From positions 923,604 through 966,152 of the forward strand of contig NW_019091468.1 of NCBI RefSeq assembly GCF_001949145.1: 42,549 bases of DNA, written 5' to 3'. The notes below the pieces were generated by a model. The model was not told where the DNA came from. It saw only the letters and a program-made list of their open reading frames with translations, and did no database searches. Every line of letters begins with the position of its first letter. The first letter of the stretch is position 1. Below are positions 23,140-32,227 of this stretch, piece after piece. The translations under genes were made by a program, and so were the position numbers. Source of the stretch: Acanthaster planci. Taxonomy: Eukaryota; Echinodermata; Asteroidea; Valvatida; Acanthasteridae.

Positions 23140-23297
23140 AGATAGACTAGACCCAAACCACATGGCCAGATACAGACCATGCATCTTTTATCTAACTTAA
23201 GTAATTAAAGTGTATTCTGCAAAAATGTGGCAGAGTCGACTTCCAAAAGAGAATTTTCCTGCCATGATCTTCACTTTTATATGTAATTATATTTACT

Positions 23298-24629
23298 ATG
23301 GATTATGCTGTAACTGCATTTGAATCGAAGAAGTCTGTTAAGCATTTCAAAAATGCATTGCATTGCCACCGTCATGATCATGGAATACTGAGGGCCACGT
23401 GTGGTGTAGATGCTCTCTTGGAAGTATATTATTTTGGCATCTATCGTTTTGACCCACACTGCACAGAAAGTGGTGCAAATCCACTCCTTAAGAGATTGAT
23501 TGAAGTTTGTCAGTTTCGTGATACCATGGGTCCATCCTGTGAAATTCGAGAGGAAGTGTGGAATTACCTTTCCAAACACGTTCAGGGTTACACACCTAAA
23601 GGGCGGCCCGATGCTGAAATTCTCCAGGCGTTTGAGCTGCTTGGAGACACAAGTAAAAAGTTCCTTGCAACTTATAATGGATATGGTACTTGTGAAATTT
23701 GCAGCAAATATTTTCCAGTTTGCGGAACAGTTGGCCCAGTCCTTTATTATGACCAGACAGTGAATGCAAACTATCCTGGCAACTTTGCTGGAGGTCTTAA
23801 CCAGGTCATTAACCAAACAGCCAAACAAATGTGTAAAGGTACCTTGTGTCATTTTTGTTGTAAGCCTTTAGCTCTGACTGGTGCTGATAATGAAGGGCTA
23901 TATGATATGCCAAATTTCCTCATGGTGACATTAGGTCTAGATGAAAATGGTAAACATCAACAAAGACCTAATGTCATTGTAGACGAATATGTGACTGTTC
24001 AGGGGAGAGAGTATATACTCACGGCAGCAGTGTTAGTGAAACCTGGTCATTTCTATTCAGTTGTTAAAATTGATGACAGTTACGTAATTGTAGATGACCT
24101 AAGAGACACCGTTCGCTTTTATACCTCCTTTGGGGCAGCTCTATCTCAACAGGAAGAGTTTACTACCAAGAAACAAACATATGCATCTGCCCTCTCACAA
24201 AAGGGAAATCATGCAGATTTGATGGCTTCAAAGAGTTGTTTCCAGCATGGCTCTCGCACCACCCTTAATCATACTCACGATGGTGTGCACATACTCGTTT
24301 ACACCAAAGTGCATGCACCCTGTACTAAAGTCACAGCAGGTCTGAAACATGTTGAAGAAACCTGCGATGAAACTTTCAGAAAAACAGTACCTGACGAGGT
24401 GACATGCATGAGGGGGACTCCTACCCAAGTGAAGGAAAAAATCACAGTCATAGTTTGCTGGACTTCTATCGTGATAGTGTGCCTTCATGTAGCACCATCA
24501 AAAGACCAGAGACTGGCAAAGATACTTTTGGTGATCCATGCCCCAAAGAGGACAGTCCTGCCATTGGAATGTTATTCAATGACAAAGTTGATACAGATTC
24601 ACAATCGTGTGATGTTTATGATGATTTAA
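23298..24629 (+). CDS. Ubiquitin-specific-protease-like (C19-type) reading frame, 443 aa
   Basis: Uninterrupted frame. ATCGVDALLEV at 33-43 aligns column by column with the USP Cys box (NxxCxxNSLLQ), giving Cys35 as nucleophile. Paired CxxC motifs at 132-135 (CEIC) and 184-187 (CHFC) fit the zinc-binding fingers. KPGHFYSVVKI at 248-258 fits the His box (His251), followed by VIVDD with a candidate Asp at 266/267. VHILVYTK near 330 fits the closing strand. USPs cleave ubiquitin or ubiquitin-like chains. After about residue 380 the frame looks noncoding (hydrophobic and basic, no conserved character), while the -1 frame becomes a Ser/Asp/Glu-rich linker. The natural product is therefore probably the N-terminal part of a fusion with the next frame. 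Start ATG lies 294 bases after the previous gene's stop. Confidence 0.6.
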   Translation: MDYAVTAFESKKSVKHFKNALHCHRHDHGILRATCGVDALLEVYYFGIYRFDPHCTESGANPLLKRLIEVCQFRDTMGPSCEIREEVWNYLSKHVQGYTPKGRPDAEILQAFELLGDTSKKFLATYNGYGTCEICSKYFPVCGTVGPVLYYDQTVNANYPGNFAGGLNQVINQTAKQMCKGTLCHFCCKPLALTGADNEGLYDMPNFLMVTLGLDENGKHQQRPNVIVDEYVTVQGREYILTAAVLVKPGHFYSVVKIDDSYVIVDDLRDTVRFYTSFGAALSQQEEFTTKKQTYASALSQKGNHADLMASKSCFQHGSRTTLNHTHDGVHILVYTKVHAPCTKVTAGLKHVEETCDETFRKTVPDEVTCMRGTPTQVKEKITVIVCWTSIVIVCLHVAPSKDQRLAKILLVIHAPKRTVLPLECYSMTKLIQIHNRVMFMMI

Positions 24630-27600
24630 CAGAGTCTTCTGTCTGTGAAGCCAACAACAGCTCAATTAACATACTGGAAAAATCAGATGAACCTGAAGGG
24701 ATAAGAGTTCCTCTTAGCCCAATAAGTACAAATTTACCTTCTCCACGAAATGTTAGTCAAACTGTGAAATCATTAAGCGGCAAGGAAAATAAGAACATCA
24801 GACACGCATTAAAGAGAAACAGAACAGAACACAAAAGAGACAAAATATCTGATCATTGTAGAGAATACCCCGAGCATCCCATGAAGAAAGAGAGATCATC
24901 GATCACAATTATGAAGTTGCCCTCAGATTCTGGCATTGTTTCAAAAGCCTACATACATATATTAGGACAAGTGGTTGGTTACACATTGCACAATGACAAA
25001 ATCTACTTCTCCTGCCCAAAAATTCTTAAAATTGCTGGGATAGAAATAAATAAAGGCTATTCAAAACTTGACAAGATTTTAGAACAGAATTTTTCAACTG
25101 GTCCAGCAGCTTTTTTGATGCAAGGAACTAAGCGATCATGGATACTGAAAGATGCTCTGCTGGATATTCTGAGGCACAATACTTTCTATAACCGAGCTAA
25201 AAAAGAGATTGTCGAACACGCAGTCCTCGAAATTGGAAACGAAACGTCAGTTATTTTTGCATGTGATTCTTTGAATTCACATATACATGTACTTACTGAT
25301 CCAGAAGACAAAACTGACAATGTGAATGGAAATGGTCACATCACATTGTGTGGACTCACTGTACCATATGTTTTGCTCCATGATGAGATCTATGTGGTGT
25401 TTGAACAACCTTTTAAATATGTTGGCTTTCATGAACACATAAAGAAGAACTCATGGAAGTATATAGATTTATGTTTAAAAAAGCATGGACATGACCCAGC
25501 TACATCATTTGATACTTGTACAAAAAGACATAAAAGGAAACTTTTAAACATTGAAGGACTTGCAATTTTATTAACAAAACTGAAAATTGGGAATAAACTG
25601 AGGAAGTCAATAATGCATACCGAATTAACAACAGAAATAAGGAAACTTGCTAAAACTCAAATGGAGACAACACCAAAAAATCTTGCAAACACTTCTGTAG
25701 AAGACTTTGTTAAAAAGCAATGTTTGGGTAATAAAAAAGAGTTTTTGGACTCCTTGGTAAGCTCTTTCACGCAAAAAACAAACAAATCCAAAACAAATAG
25801 TGACGATCAGTCAGGTCATGTCGATGGATTATGTACGGAAGATCTGCTGTACATTATGAAACAAATACATGAAACGCAAAGTCACATGCCAATGGCACAA
25901 GAGTGTATTCATGAAATGTACAGATATATGCATCCGATACATCCTGAAGACACAATTCACATTTATGACAATTTTAGTGGCACTAGGCTCATGGCAGAAA
26001 TGAGAAAAAAGTTGCCGGGAATTTTGCCTTCCTTTCTTAGAGAGAAAAATACAAAAAAACGGTACAAGTCAGAATTTAACGCAGTTCTTTTACCAAAACG
26101 AACTGCTTCTGGATGGTTTATTGAGCCAACTCGCCTTTTAGAAGTTCTGTTATTTAGATACCCTTTTCTTACTGGGCACTTAAATGTAAGACTGTGGGGA
26201 GATGGGCGTGAAATTGGAGGCAGGCATAGTACGTTCCTTACTCTGTCCTTTTTAAATAGCGAGTTATACCTTCGCAAAATACCTTACCAAAGCCCTGACC
26301 ATACGTACCCATTTGCGATATTCTACGAAAGTGACTCAAGAGATAATCTTGAAATGAATTTGGGAAAAGATAAATTCCTTAATAGGATGGCTGCAGCCAC
26401 TATCAAAAACAACTATTATCTTAGTGGGGATGAGATGTTCATCATCAAAATGCTAGATGGGTCCAAACAACTCAGTCCTGTCTCAGAGTTTGGGTGGAAT
26501 TTTTATCACTTAGCTGGAAAAGCGCAAAAGTCTGAAGTAGCTTCAAACGGTTTAAGGACTGATTTGGATGTACATGTTGACAGAGTACACAAAGAGTCAC
26601 TAGTGCCGTTCATACCTGTTAAGGATATTGTATTTGACACAATGCATGGCTTGACTAGGATAGTGGAGAAGTTGTTAAACCTGGAAGTCGAAAAAATTAT
26701 GTCTGAAGGAAACAAAGCGCAACAACTCGAACAAAGCGCACCTTCAACGAAACAACTTATCGACAATTTAGTGTCAAATATTAATAAAAGGGGCATACGA
26801 CAAGGCAATTTTCAAATAAATTTTGACAAAAGTGGAAAACAAGAGCCCATTAAACTTAACAAAGACCATGCATTGGGTATAATAAGTCCTGCCCCACCTG
26901 GGAGAGAAAGTGATTTTCCTCATGTTATGAAAAATGTTGTCCCCAATCGAATAATTGCTAACACTCTGCCAGATAATATCAGATCATTCATCGATATTCC
27001 TGATAGCTATACGGAATATGACATAGTTGTGAACATTTGGAAGAGCATCCATGTCATGTATGACATTTTAAAGACGGATCCAAAACCAGAATTAATACCA
27101 GGAAAACTTCAAGGTTCTTTACATGCAGAGGATTATATATGGGGATACAGTGAAACAACAAAGTTGCTTTACAAGAAACATGCAGAATGTTTCTATCAAT
27201 TGTTCTGCAAACGTTATACCTGGAAAAACATTACCCCATACATGATTAAATTTGTAGATTATGCAAGATATTTCATGGAAAATGCTGATTTTCCCATGTC
27301 TCGTTTTCAAACTGAGGGTGGCGAACACCTCAACTATGATCATAGTCGCCACTACTTTCAACACACCACCAGACATGGTGGCAAAACAAAGGCCGATCCA
27401 TTACTCTCTCTCTTATCAACCATGTACAGAAAATTGTCTTATCAAATATTGAATTCATTGGAAAGAAAAACTGGAGAGGCATATCACATGTATGTTAAGA
27501 AACATGTTGCTGCTTGCTTGATACAAGCTGTGTTTCGGGGTTACATAACGCGAAAGTTGTTTGCAGAAAAATACACAGCATCACTATCAAGAATTGACAA

Positions 27601-28390
27601 AGAGCAGGTTGTTGCTGAAATCCATTCAAAAATACACCCATCAAGAGCAGAGCTGTCATCAAACGAAGGGCTCTTTGCAGGTGTCACATTTGTTTTAGTT
27701 GGTGCTGTCCCGAAACATGCTGGGAAGAAATGGACTCAGGAGACACTCCAGCAAAAAATTCTTTCTCTTGGTGGCACAGTTAGTGATGCCTTACCAGGCA
27801 ACACTAAGGGCCAATCAACAAAAAAGTACCATATCCTTGTCAATGAGCAAGCAGTTATTAATTCAAAGAAAATGCCAGATATTGTAAGAGAGGCCATAAA
27901 GCGGAGATATCCAGTTATGGAATACAGCTTCATCTTTGACAGTATTGAAAGAAATCGGCAGATCAACAAAGACAATTACTTACTGGACTTAACAAACTGT
28001 TCGGGAAAAATTAATCAGCAACCAACAATTCATGACAAACACTTCAGTAAGAAATCCCGTATGATAAGCCTCATTAAAAAAAAAGAGGATAAAGGTAAAT
28101 CCAGAAAGTCCGGTAAAATGCTCAATGTTGAAAAAAATGTTGTTTTATTTTACGCAAATTTAAAAAGAAAACAACATTTGAGTACTAGTACTCATAAGAT
28201 TTCATTCTCTGAACAAGCAAAGTTATTTGGTCACTTCTGTAAAGAGTATTCAGGGTTGTCTAATGTTGAAAAACACAAATACCTAGAAATGTGGGAAGCA
28301 AAAAAGAAGCTGAGTATCGAGCAGAAAAAACAAAAAACTGAAGTGGAGGATTACAATGCTAGCATTGCTCCTTTATACAAAAGTCTTTGA
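24404..28390 (+). CDS. Large transposase-like protein with duplicated module, DDE-like core, IQ and BRCT domains, 1328 aa
   Basis: One 3.99 kb frame without introns. Residues 1-170: acidic/Ser-rich then basic linker. 180-260 and 311-395: two related modules (ILGQVVGYTLHNDKIYFS; LCGLTVPYVLLHDEIYVVF), each followed by a TKR-containing helix; family not recognised, DNA binding likely. 590-975: probable RNase-H-like transposase core with LWGDGREIGGR (Asp600), IVFDTMHGLTRI (Asp745) and FQTEGGEHLNYDHSRHYFQH (Glu971 or Glu974) as candidate DDE residues; spacing is long, implying insertions. 1036-1058: IQ motif (CLIQAVFRGYITRKLF). 1088-1195: BRCT close in style to PARP1 (SLGGTVSD, STKKYHILVN). 1240-1320: basic, HMG-box-like helices. 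It is probably translated fused to the upstream protease-like frame. A domesticated gene is the alternative to a mobile element. Confidence 0.65.
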   Translation: MHEGDSYPSEGKNHSHSLLDFYRDSVPSCSTIKRPETGKDTFGDPCPKEDSPAIGMLFNDKVDTDSQSCDVYDDLTESSVCEANNSSINILEKSDEPEGIRVPLSPISTNLPSPRNVSQTVKSLSGKENKNIRHALKRNRTEHKRDKISDHCREYPEHPMKKERSSITIMKLPSDSGIVSKAYIHILGQVVGYTLHNDKIYFSCPKILKIAGIEINKGYSKLDKILEQNFSTGPAAFLMQGTKRSWILKDALLDILRHNTFYNRAKKEIVEHAVLEIGNETSVIFACDSLNSHIHVLTDPEDKTDNVNGNGHITLCGLTVPYVLLHDEIYVVFEQPFKYVGFHEHIKKNSWKYIDLCLKKHGHDPATSFDTCTKRHKRKLLNIEGLAILLTKLKIGNKLRKSIMHTELTTEIRKLAKTQMETTPKNLANTSVEDFVKKQCLGNKKEFLDSLVSSFTQKTNKSKTNSDDQSGHVDGLCTEDLLYIMKQIHETQSHMPMAQECIHEMYRYMHPIHPEDTIHIYDNFSGTRLMAEMRKKLPGILPSFLREKNTKKRYKSEFNAVLLPKRTASGWFIEPTRLLEVLLFRYPFLTGHLNVRLWGDGREIGGRHSTFLTLSFLNSELYLRKIPYQSPDHTYPFAIFYESDSRDNLEMNLGKDKFLNRMAAATIKNNYYLSGDEMFIIKMLDGSKQLSPVSEFGWNFYHLAGKAQKSEVASNGLRTDLDVHVDRVHKESLVPFIPVKDIVFDTMHGLTRIVEKLLNLEVEKIMSEGNKAQQLEQSAPSTKQLIDNLVSNINKRGIRQGNFQINFDKSGKQEPIKLNKDHALGIISPAPPGRESDFPHVMKNVVPNRIIANTLPDNIRSFIDIPDSYTEYDIVVNIWKSIHVMYDILKTDPKPELIPGKLQGSLHAEDYIWGYSETTKLLYKKHAECFYQLFCKRYTWKNITPYMIKFVDYARYFMENADFPMSRFQTEGGEHLNYDHSRHYFQHTTRHGGKTKADPLLSLLSTMYRKLSYQILNSLERKTGEAYHMYVKKHVAACLIQAVFRGYITRKLFAEKYTASLSRIDKEQVVAEIHSKIHPSRAELSSNEGLFAGVTFVLVGAVPKHAGKKWTQETLQQKILSLGGTVSDALPGNTKGQSTKKYHILVNEQAVINSKKMPDIVREAIKRRYPVMEYSFIFDSIERNRQINKDNYLLDLTNCSGKINQQPTIHDKHFSKKSRMISLIKKKEDKGKSRKSGKMLNVEKNVVLFYANLKRKQHLSTSTHKISFSEQAKLFGHFCKEYSGLSNVEKHKYLEMWEAKKKLSIEQKKQKTEVEDYNASIAPLYKSL
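24436..24441 (+). promoter_or_regulatory. A6 run at the crossing point of two overlapping frames
   Basis: The upstream frame reads GAA AAA ATC and the downstream frame, one base back, reads GGA AAA AAT. One extra A in this run would fuse the two frames seamlessly. It may be a genomic indel, an assembly error in a homopolymer, or a slippage site. It is not a canonical X XXY YYZ heptamer, because the second codon would not re-pair. Confidence 0.4.
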
Positions 28391-30670
28391 TTTCAAAGTT
28401 GGATTATAACTGCATATGCCTCGCGTGATTGTGTGGTTTGTAGGCTACTTGCACATTGAAGATTAGACTTTTTCCAGTGCAAGCTACTATTTATGGATTT
28501 GAAAGTGCAGAGGTAAGAATTACTTATTAGTCAACAAATACTTGTAGTATTACTTTTTGAGTTACCCTCTTAATGCTAATATTCCTTTATTAAGATTTAT
28601 TCAATTTTCTACATGAAATATTTCTGGGTTTTTGTAATACAAAATTTATGATTCCATTGCGTGGGGTGATGCAAGTGCAGGAAAAATGTTCTAATGAATC
28701 ACAGACTTTATTATTCAAATTCAAGACATTTAAGTTAGTGATTCGGCTTGTATTATGTGTGACTGTGATTGTCATCCGAACATACTTCAAACAGATTGGT
28801 TCTGATTATATAACTTGTTTGTGTTAAGATAATTCAGGCGTGTTTTGTGTGTATTGTACTTCAATGTTTTATAGCTATGTTCTTTTTTGTCAGTTTTGTT
28901 AGTTAAAGGCGCTATATAAAAACTGGTTATTATTATGTTCTCGTGTTTCTTGATTCATTATCTTCTACGGAACCTTTTTCTGTGGTGAAATTTTAAACAG
29001 TTCACCAACTTATATATATCTTATAAAAACGACAAACTTTGCTTTCTTAAACTGGTATATTACTATTGTAGTAAAAGTGTCGGAGTCGTTTGTCAGTTCT
29101 ACTGAGCACGTTACTAAATGAATCTCATTAATATCTGCTTCCCTAGTTGTTATAATTTATTTACAATATGGTAGAACTGTCGAATAGGATTAGAATCTGC
29201 TATATGGTTTGCATCTAAGTGTGTGTACAAACATGTTTATCACAATTTGGACAAGTGTAGCAACACCCACTTTTATCGTTTCAAAATTAAAAAAAAGCAG
29301 TTGAATTTGAGTAAAATACTTCTTTATGTTGTGGTTTTATGGAGTCAAATCAATATTAATGTTAATTTAATGCAGCATCAAAAATCTGAGACCATTTAAA
29401 CAAAATGGCAAGTGAACACCATTCCACCCCATCCCCACAAACACCTTGAATAACAATGGATAATTGAAAATGTAAATTGAAAGGAAAAGGAGCACGTTCA
29501 TACCTTGTGGAGACCTATAAACTTGTACATAATAGAGCAACATTTTTCAGAGCCCAGCAAAAAAGTACTGGGGCCTATTTATGTGGCATCCCTACTCCAG
29601 ATGGGATCCCAGAACACACTTGCAGTACCAGTACAGAGTACATGTACATATCCATGTACATATACAATACTGTATACACATGTACAAGTACTGGTATACT
29701 TATTACTGTGTACGCGTAGGCCACTTTTCGCCCCTCATTATAATTCTCTGACCAGTTTGTGTAAAATACTCCCAGAGGAGTCATTCACTGCAGCTTGAAC
29801 TTATTTGACCCATGGATGACCTGTGGTTCCATAGCATAGTCATTGGTGGAGCACCAAATCAATAGACTGACCACCTGTAGGAGGCAAGTCTGGATTGTTA
29901 CTTTTTCAGAAGATGTTGAGTGATTGGATAAATACTTTTATCCCCACAGGGGACATGCTCCCATTAATCTTTTCCTCAAAAAGGATGTGGAATTTTGAGA
30001 GATTTTTAAATGGAAGAAATTCGTAATGTTATTCCTGTAAGGCTGTATGGTCTTTGCGTACACGTAGAGCGCGTGCAAGAACCCGCTTGGAAAACATACA
30101 ACCATATGTCTTTCTTTGGCCGCTTGGAGGTGACTTCAACTCGGGGCGGATTCGGGTGAACTTGAATGTTGCGCCTCCTACTTAGTCGTGTGCTTTTTTT
30201 TCAAGCATATAGTCAGACGTGCAGGTTAATTAATTTCATTTTACCATGAAAAGTAAACTTTCCGGACTTCGGGCATGTGTAAAGGTCTAGAGCCTTGCAC
30301 TGGGCATATCGGACGCCAGAACACAAATCGATCATGTTCTCACGAGGTGTACAAATTTCGCCCAACATTAATCACCTGTTTTTTAATTTCCATACTCCGA
30401 TAAGGTAATTTGGTGCAGCCAGTTTATTGAATTTTGACAACATTAATTGCAATCAGCTAACCCATCATGATCTCTGTCAGGGGAAATTCCATCTCACGGC
30501 TATGCACAAAGGGACAAATTTGTAATCCATGTTGACTTAGTAAATTGAACAGGGGGGTAGCGAACTTCATCCGACAGGCTTGTTTTCGTCTTCACGGAGG
30601 AACAAATTCAGCAGTCGATTCATACACGTGTAGGCCCACGAAATAGTAACGTAGGTCCTGACCAACAAAC
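28391..30670. other. 3' flank of the transposase-like block; no gene
   Basis: AT-rich to about 29.4 kb. AAAGGCGCTATATAAAAACT at 28904-28923, followed by TTATTATTATG, resembles the tail of many animal SINE/LINE 3' ends. No clear AATAAA follows the 28390 stop; ATTAAA occurs near 29286. From 29.9 kb composition returns to that of the flanks. Small frames here carry no motif. Confidence 0.45.
29618..29704. repeat. TACATG-rich low-complexity DNA with hairpin ends
   Basis: Repeated TACATGTACATAT-type words flanked by GTACCAGTAC on the left and GTACTGGTAT on the right, which can pair. Noncoding. This word class recurs across the window (11690, 21890, 22160, 33690). Confidence 0.6.
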
Positions 30671-30785
30671 TATTGACATTAGCAACTTGGACCCAGTGCA
30701 GTTTCGGACATTATTTCCCCACCAGAGGAATCATCCAAAGAAGCAAATCAAAAGAAAAGAAAGTGACACCCAGCAAAATCATGAA
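30671..30785. repeat. Noncoding block related to 38740-38850
   Basis: AGCAACTTGGACCCAGTGCA, then ATTTCCCC, GGAATCATCCAAAGAAGCAA and ATCA occur in the same order as AGCAACATGAACCTGGTGCA, ATTTCCCT, GGAATCCTCCAAAGAAACAA and ATCA near 38750. The other copy lies about 0.8 kb upstream of the second intact NAT gene. Origin unknown. Confidence 0.6.
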
Positions 30786-31088
30786 GGGTTGGCTTTACAA
30801 TTGTAGGAAAATGATTTTGTGACACTTCCGGGATAGGGAAAAAAAACCTTGAAATCGACTGTTGATTCATACCTAGCTGCGCCGTCATCTTCTGCTGAGG
30901 CCGGTGCTGCCGCGTGCGCACTGACTGCCTGGCTACTCCATCCTTGAAAGGTGAATTTGATAATCATGGTATTGGTTCAATGCCTGCTGTCTGAAAAATA
31001 ATGACATGAGACTGAATGGCGGAAAATAGTAATAGATGTACGCAAGTTTCGTTTTGGAAAAAAATGATCAGATGACAGTGTGACAGTG

Positions 31089-31114
31089 GTGCACCAGCAA
31101 GAGTTTGCAACACC
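31089..31114 (+). mobile_element. Partial copy of the hairpin MITE found at 31.8 and 33.8 kb
   Basis: GTGCACCAGCAAGAGTTTGC followed by AACACC matches the left arm of the element at 31834 with two or three differences. The neighbouring DNA does not continue the element, so this is a fragment. Confidence 0.55.
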
Positions 31115-31325
31115 TTGCAAAATAACTTGCAGTAAAAACACATAAATAATGCCGGCGCTACGTGAAATGTCAAGTACTATCGCCAGGGCCAGTCGAATGG
31201 GGCAATGTAACTTTTTCGAGTTTATTCCACTAATGGATGATAAATTTTGTTGCTGTTTTCGCTTTTTCATGATATTCCGTAAAAAAGTGTCCCCCTTGGG
31301 TCCATTGCACGTGGACCCTCTTGGA

Positions 31326-31500
31326 TCCTTAACGACAACAACAAAAACAACGACAACAGCCATGACGACGACGACAAAAACAACAACAATCGCCGACAAC
31401 ATGCACCACCAACATTAACAACAACAACAGCAGCAGCAGCAAACAACAACACCAATAACTACAACAACAGCAACAACAAAAGAAGAAAAACAACGTCAAA
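31326..31500. repeat. AAC/GAC/CAG trinucleotide microsatellite
   Basis: Long run of ACA, ACG and AGC triplets on the plus strand. Open frames on both strands here (poly-Thr on plus, Val- and Leu-rich on minus) are products of the repeat and not genes. Confidence 0.9.
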
Positions 31501-31833
31501 ACATTATCCGCGTGTTTTGCTCATTTAGAGTTCTTTTGAGTTAATTTTAATAAATGCCAATTGTGAACAGGCTGTTAAAAACACTTTGCATCAGAAGCAC
31601 TTTACTGTCAATTGCATAATCTTTTGTAACTGTATCAAATTGTTCGAATGAATACAGTTGGTTATTTTTTAGCAATTAACATCTGGGTCCTAAATTTAAA
31701 TCAACAACAACGATAAAATAAAAATAAAATGAAAGGAGTATGTATAACAAAAATATGAACAAAACGTATAAAGAAATAAACGCATAGAATAAAATGAGTG
31801 TTTCAATTTAAATGAAAATTTGTTATTGTAATA

Positions 31834-31999
31834 CAGGCGATTCACAATAGTGCACCACCAAGAGTTTGCAACACGTTGGCCAATCATAACGCGCGAAAGT
31901 TGTCGACCTTTTCCAAACGCGCATATTTGGTCAACAAATTCGCGCGTTGTGATTGGCCAACATGTTGTAAACTCTTGGTGGCGCGCTATTGTGAAACAG
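31834..31999. mobile_element. Hairpin MITE, copy 1 (left of NAT pseudogene)
   Basis: Nearly perfect inverted repeat of about 65 bases per arm: left CACAATAGTGCACCACCAAG AGTTTGCAAC..., right ...GTAAACTCTTGGTGGCGCGC TATTGTG. Arms include GTTGGCCAATC and CGCGCGAA; the loop is short. Noncoding; it would fold as a strong hairpin. Confidence 0.85.
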
Positions 32000-32227
32000 C
32001 TGTATTAATGGACAGAAACTAATGCGTGTCAAATCGAAATATTCAGAGAGAACATAAGCCCGTAGAGCGTTTTAGTGGTGTACAGGTAGTTGACAGTAAA
32101 AAGCATTTCTTGTTGTGCTTGGCTTAATAATTCAGGAATACGTGTTCCCGAGATCAATTCTGATCCGTCAGATTTGGTGATATTTCAAGATTTTATATTC
32201 AAGTAAATCGGTGACCTAATCATAAAC

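Noticed and set aside
24430-24445. Canonical -1 ribosomal frameshift heptamer
   Set aside because: The A6 run reads GAA AAA ATC in the upstream frame; the second codon would not re-pair after a -1 slip, so it does not fit X XXY YYZ.
19500-29950. Terminal inverted repeats around the transposase-like block
   Set aside because: Several short candidate pairs (for example CCACAAGGGG near 19605 and CCACAGGGG near 29945) were compared, but none extends into a convincing inverted repeat with a target-site duplication.
31149-31455. Thr-, Val- and Leu-rich frames on both strands
   Set aside because: They are products of the AAC/GAC/CAG microsatellite.
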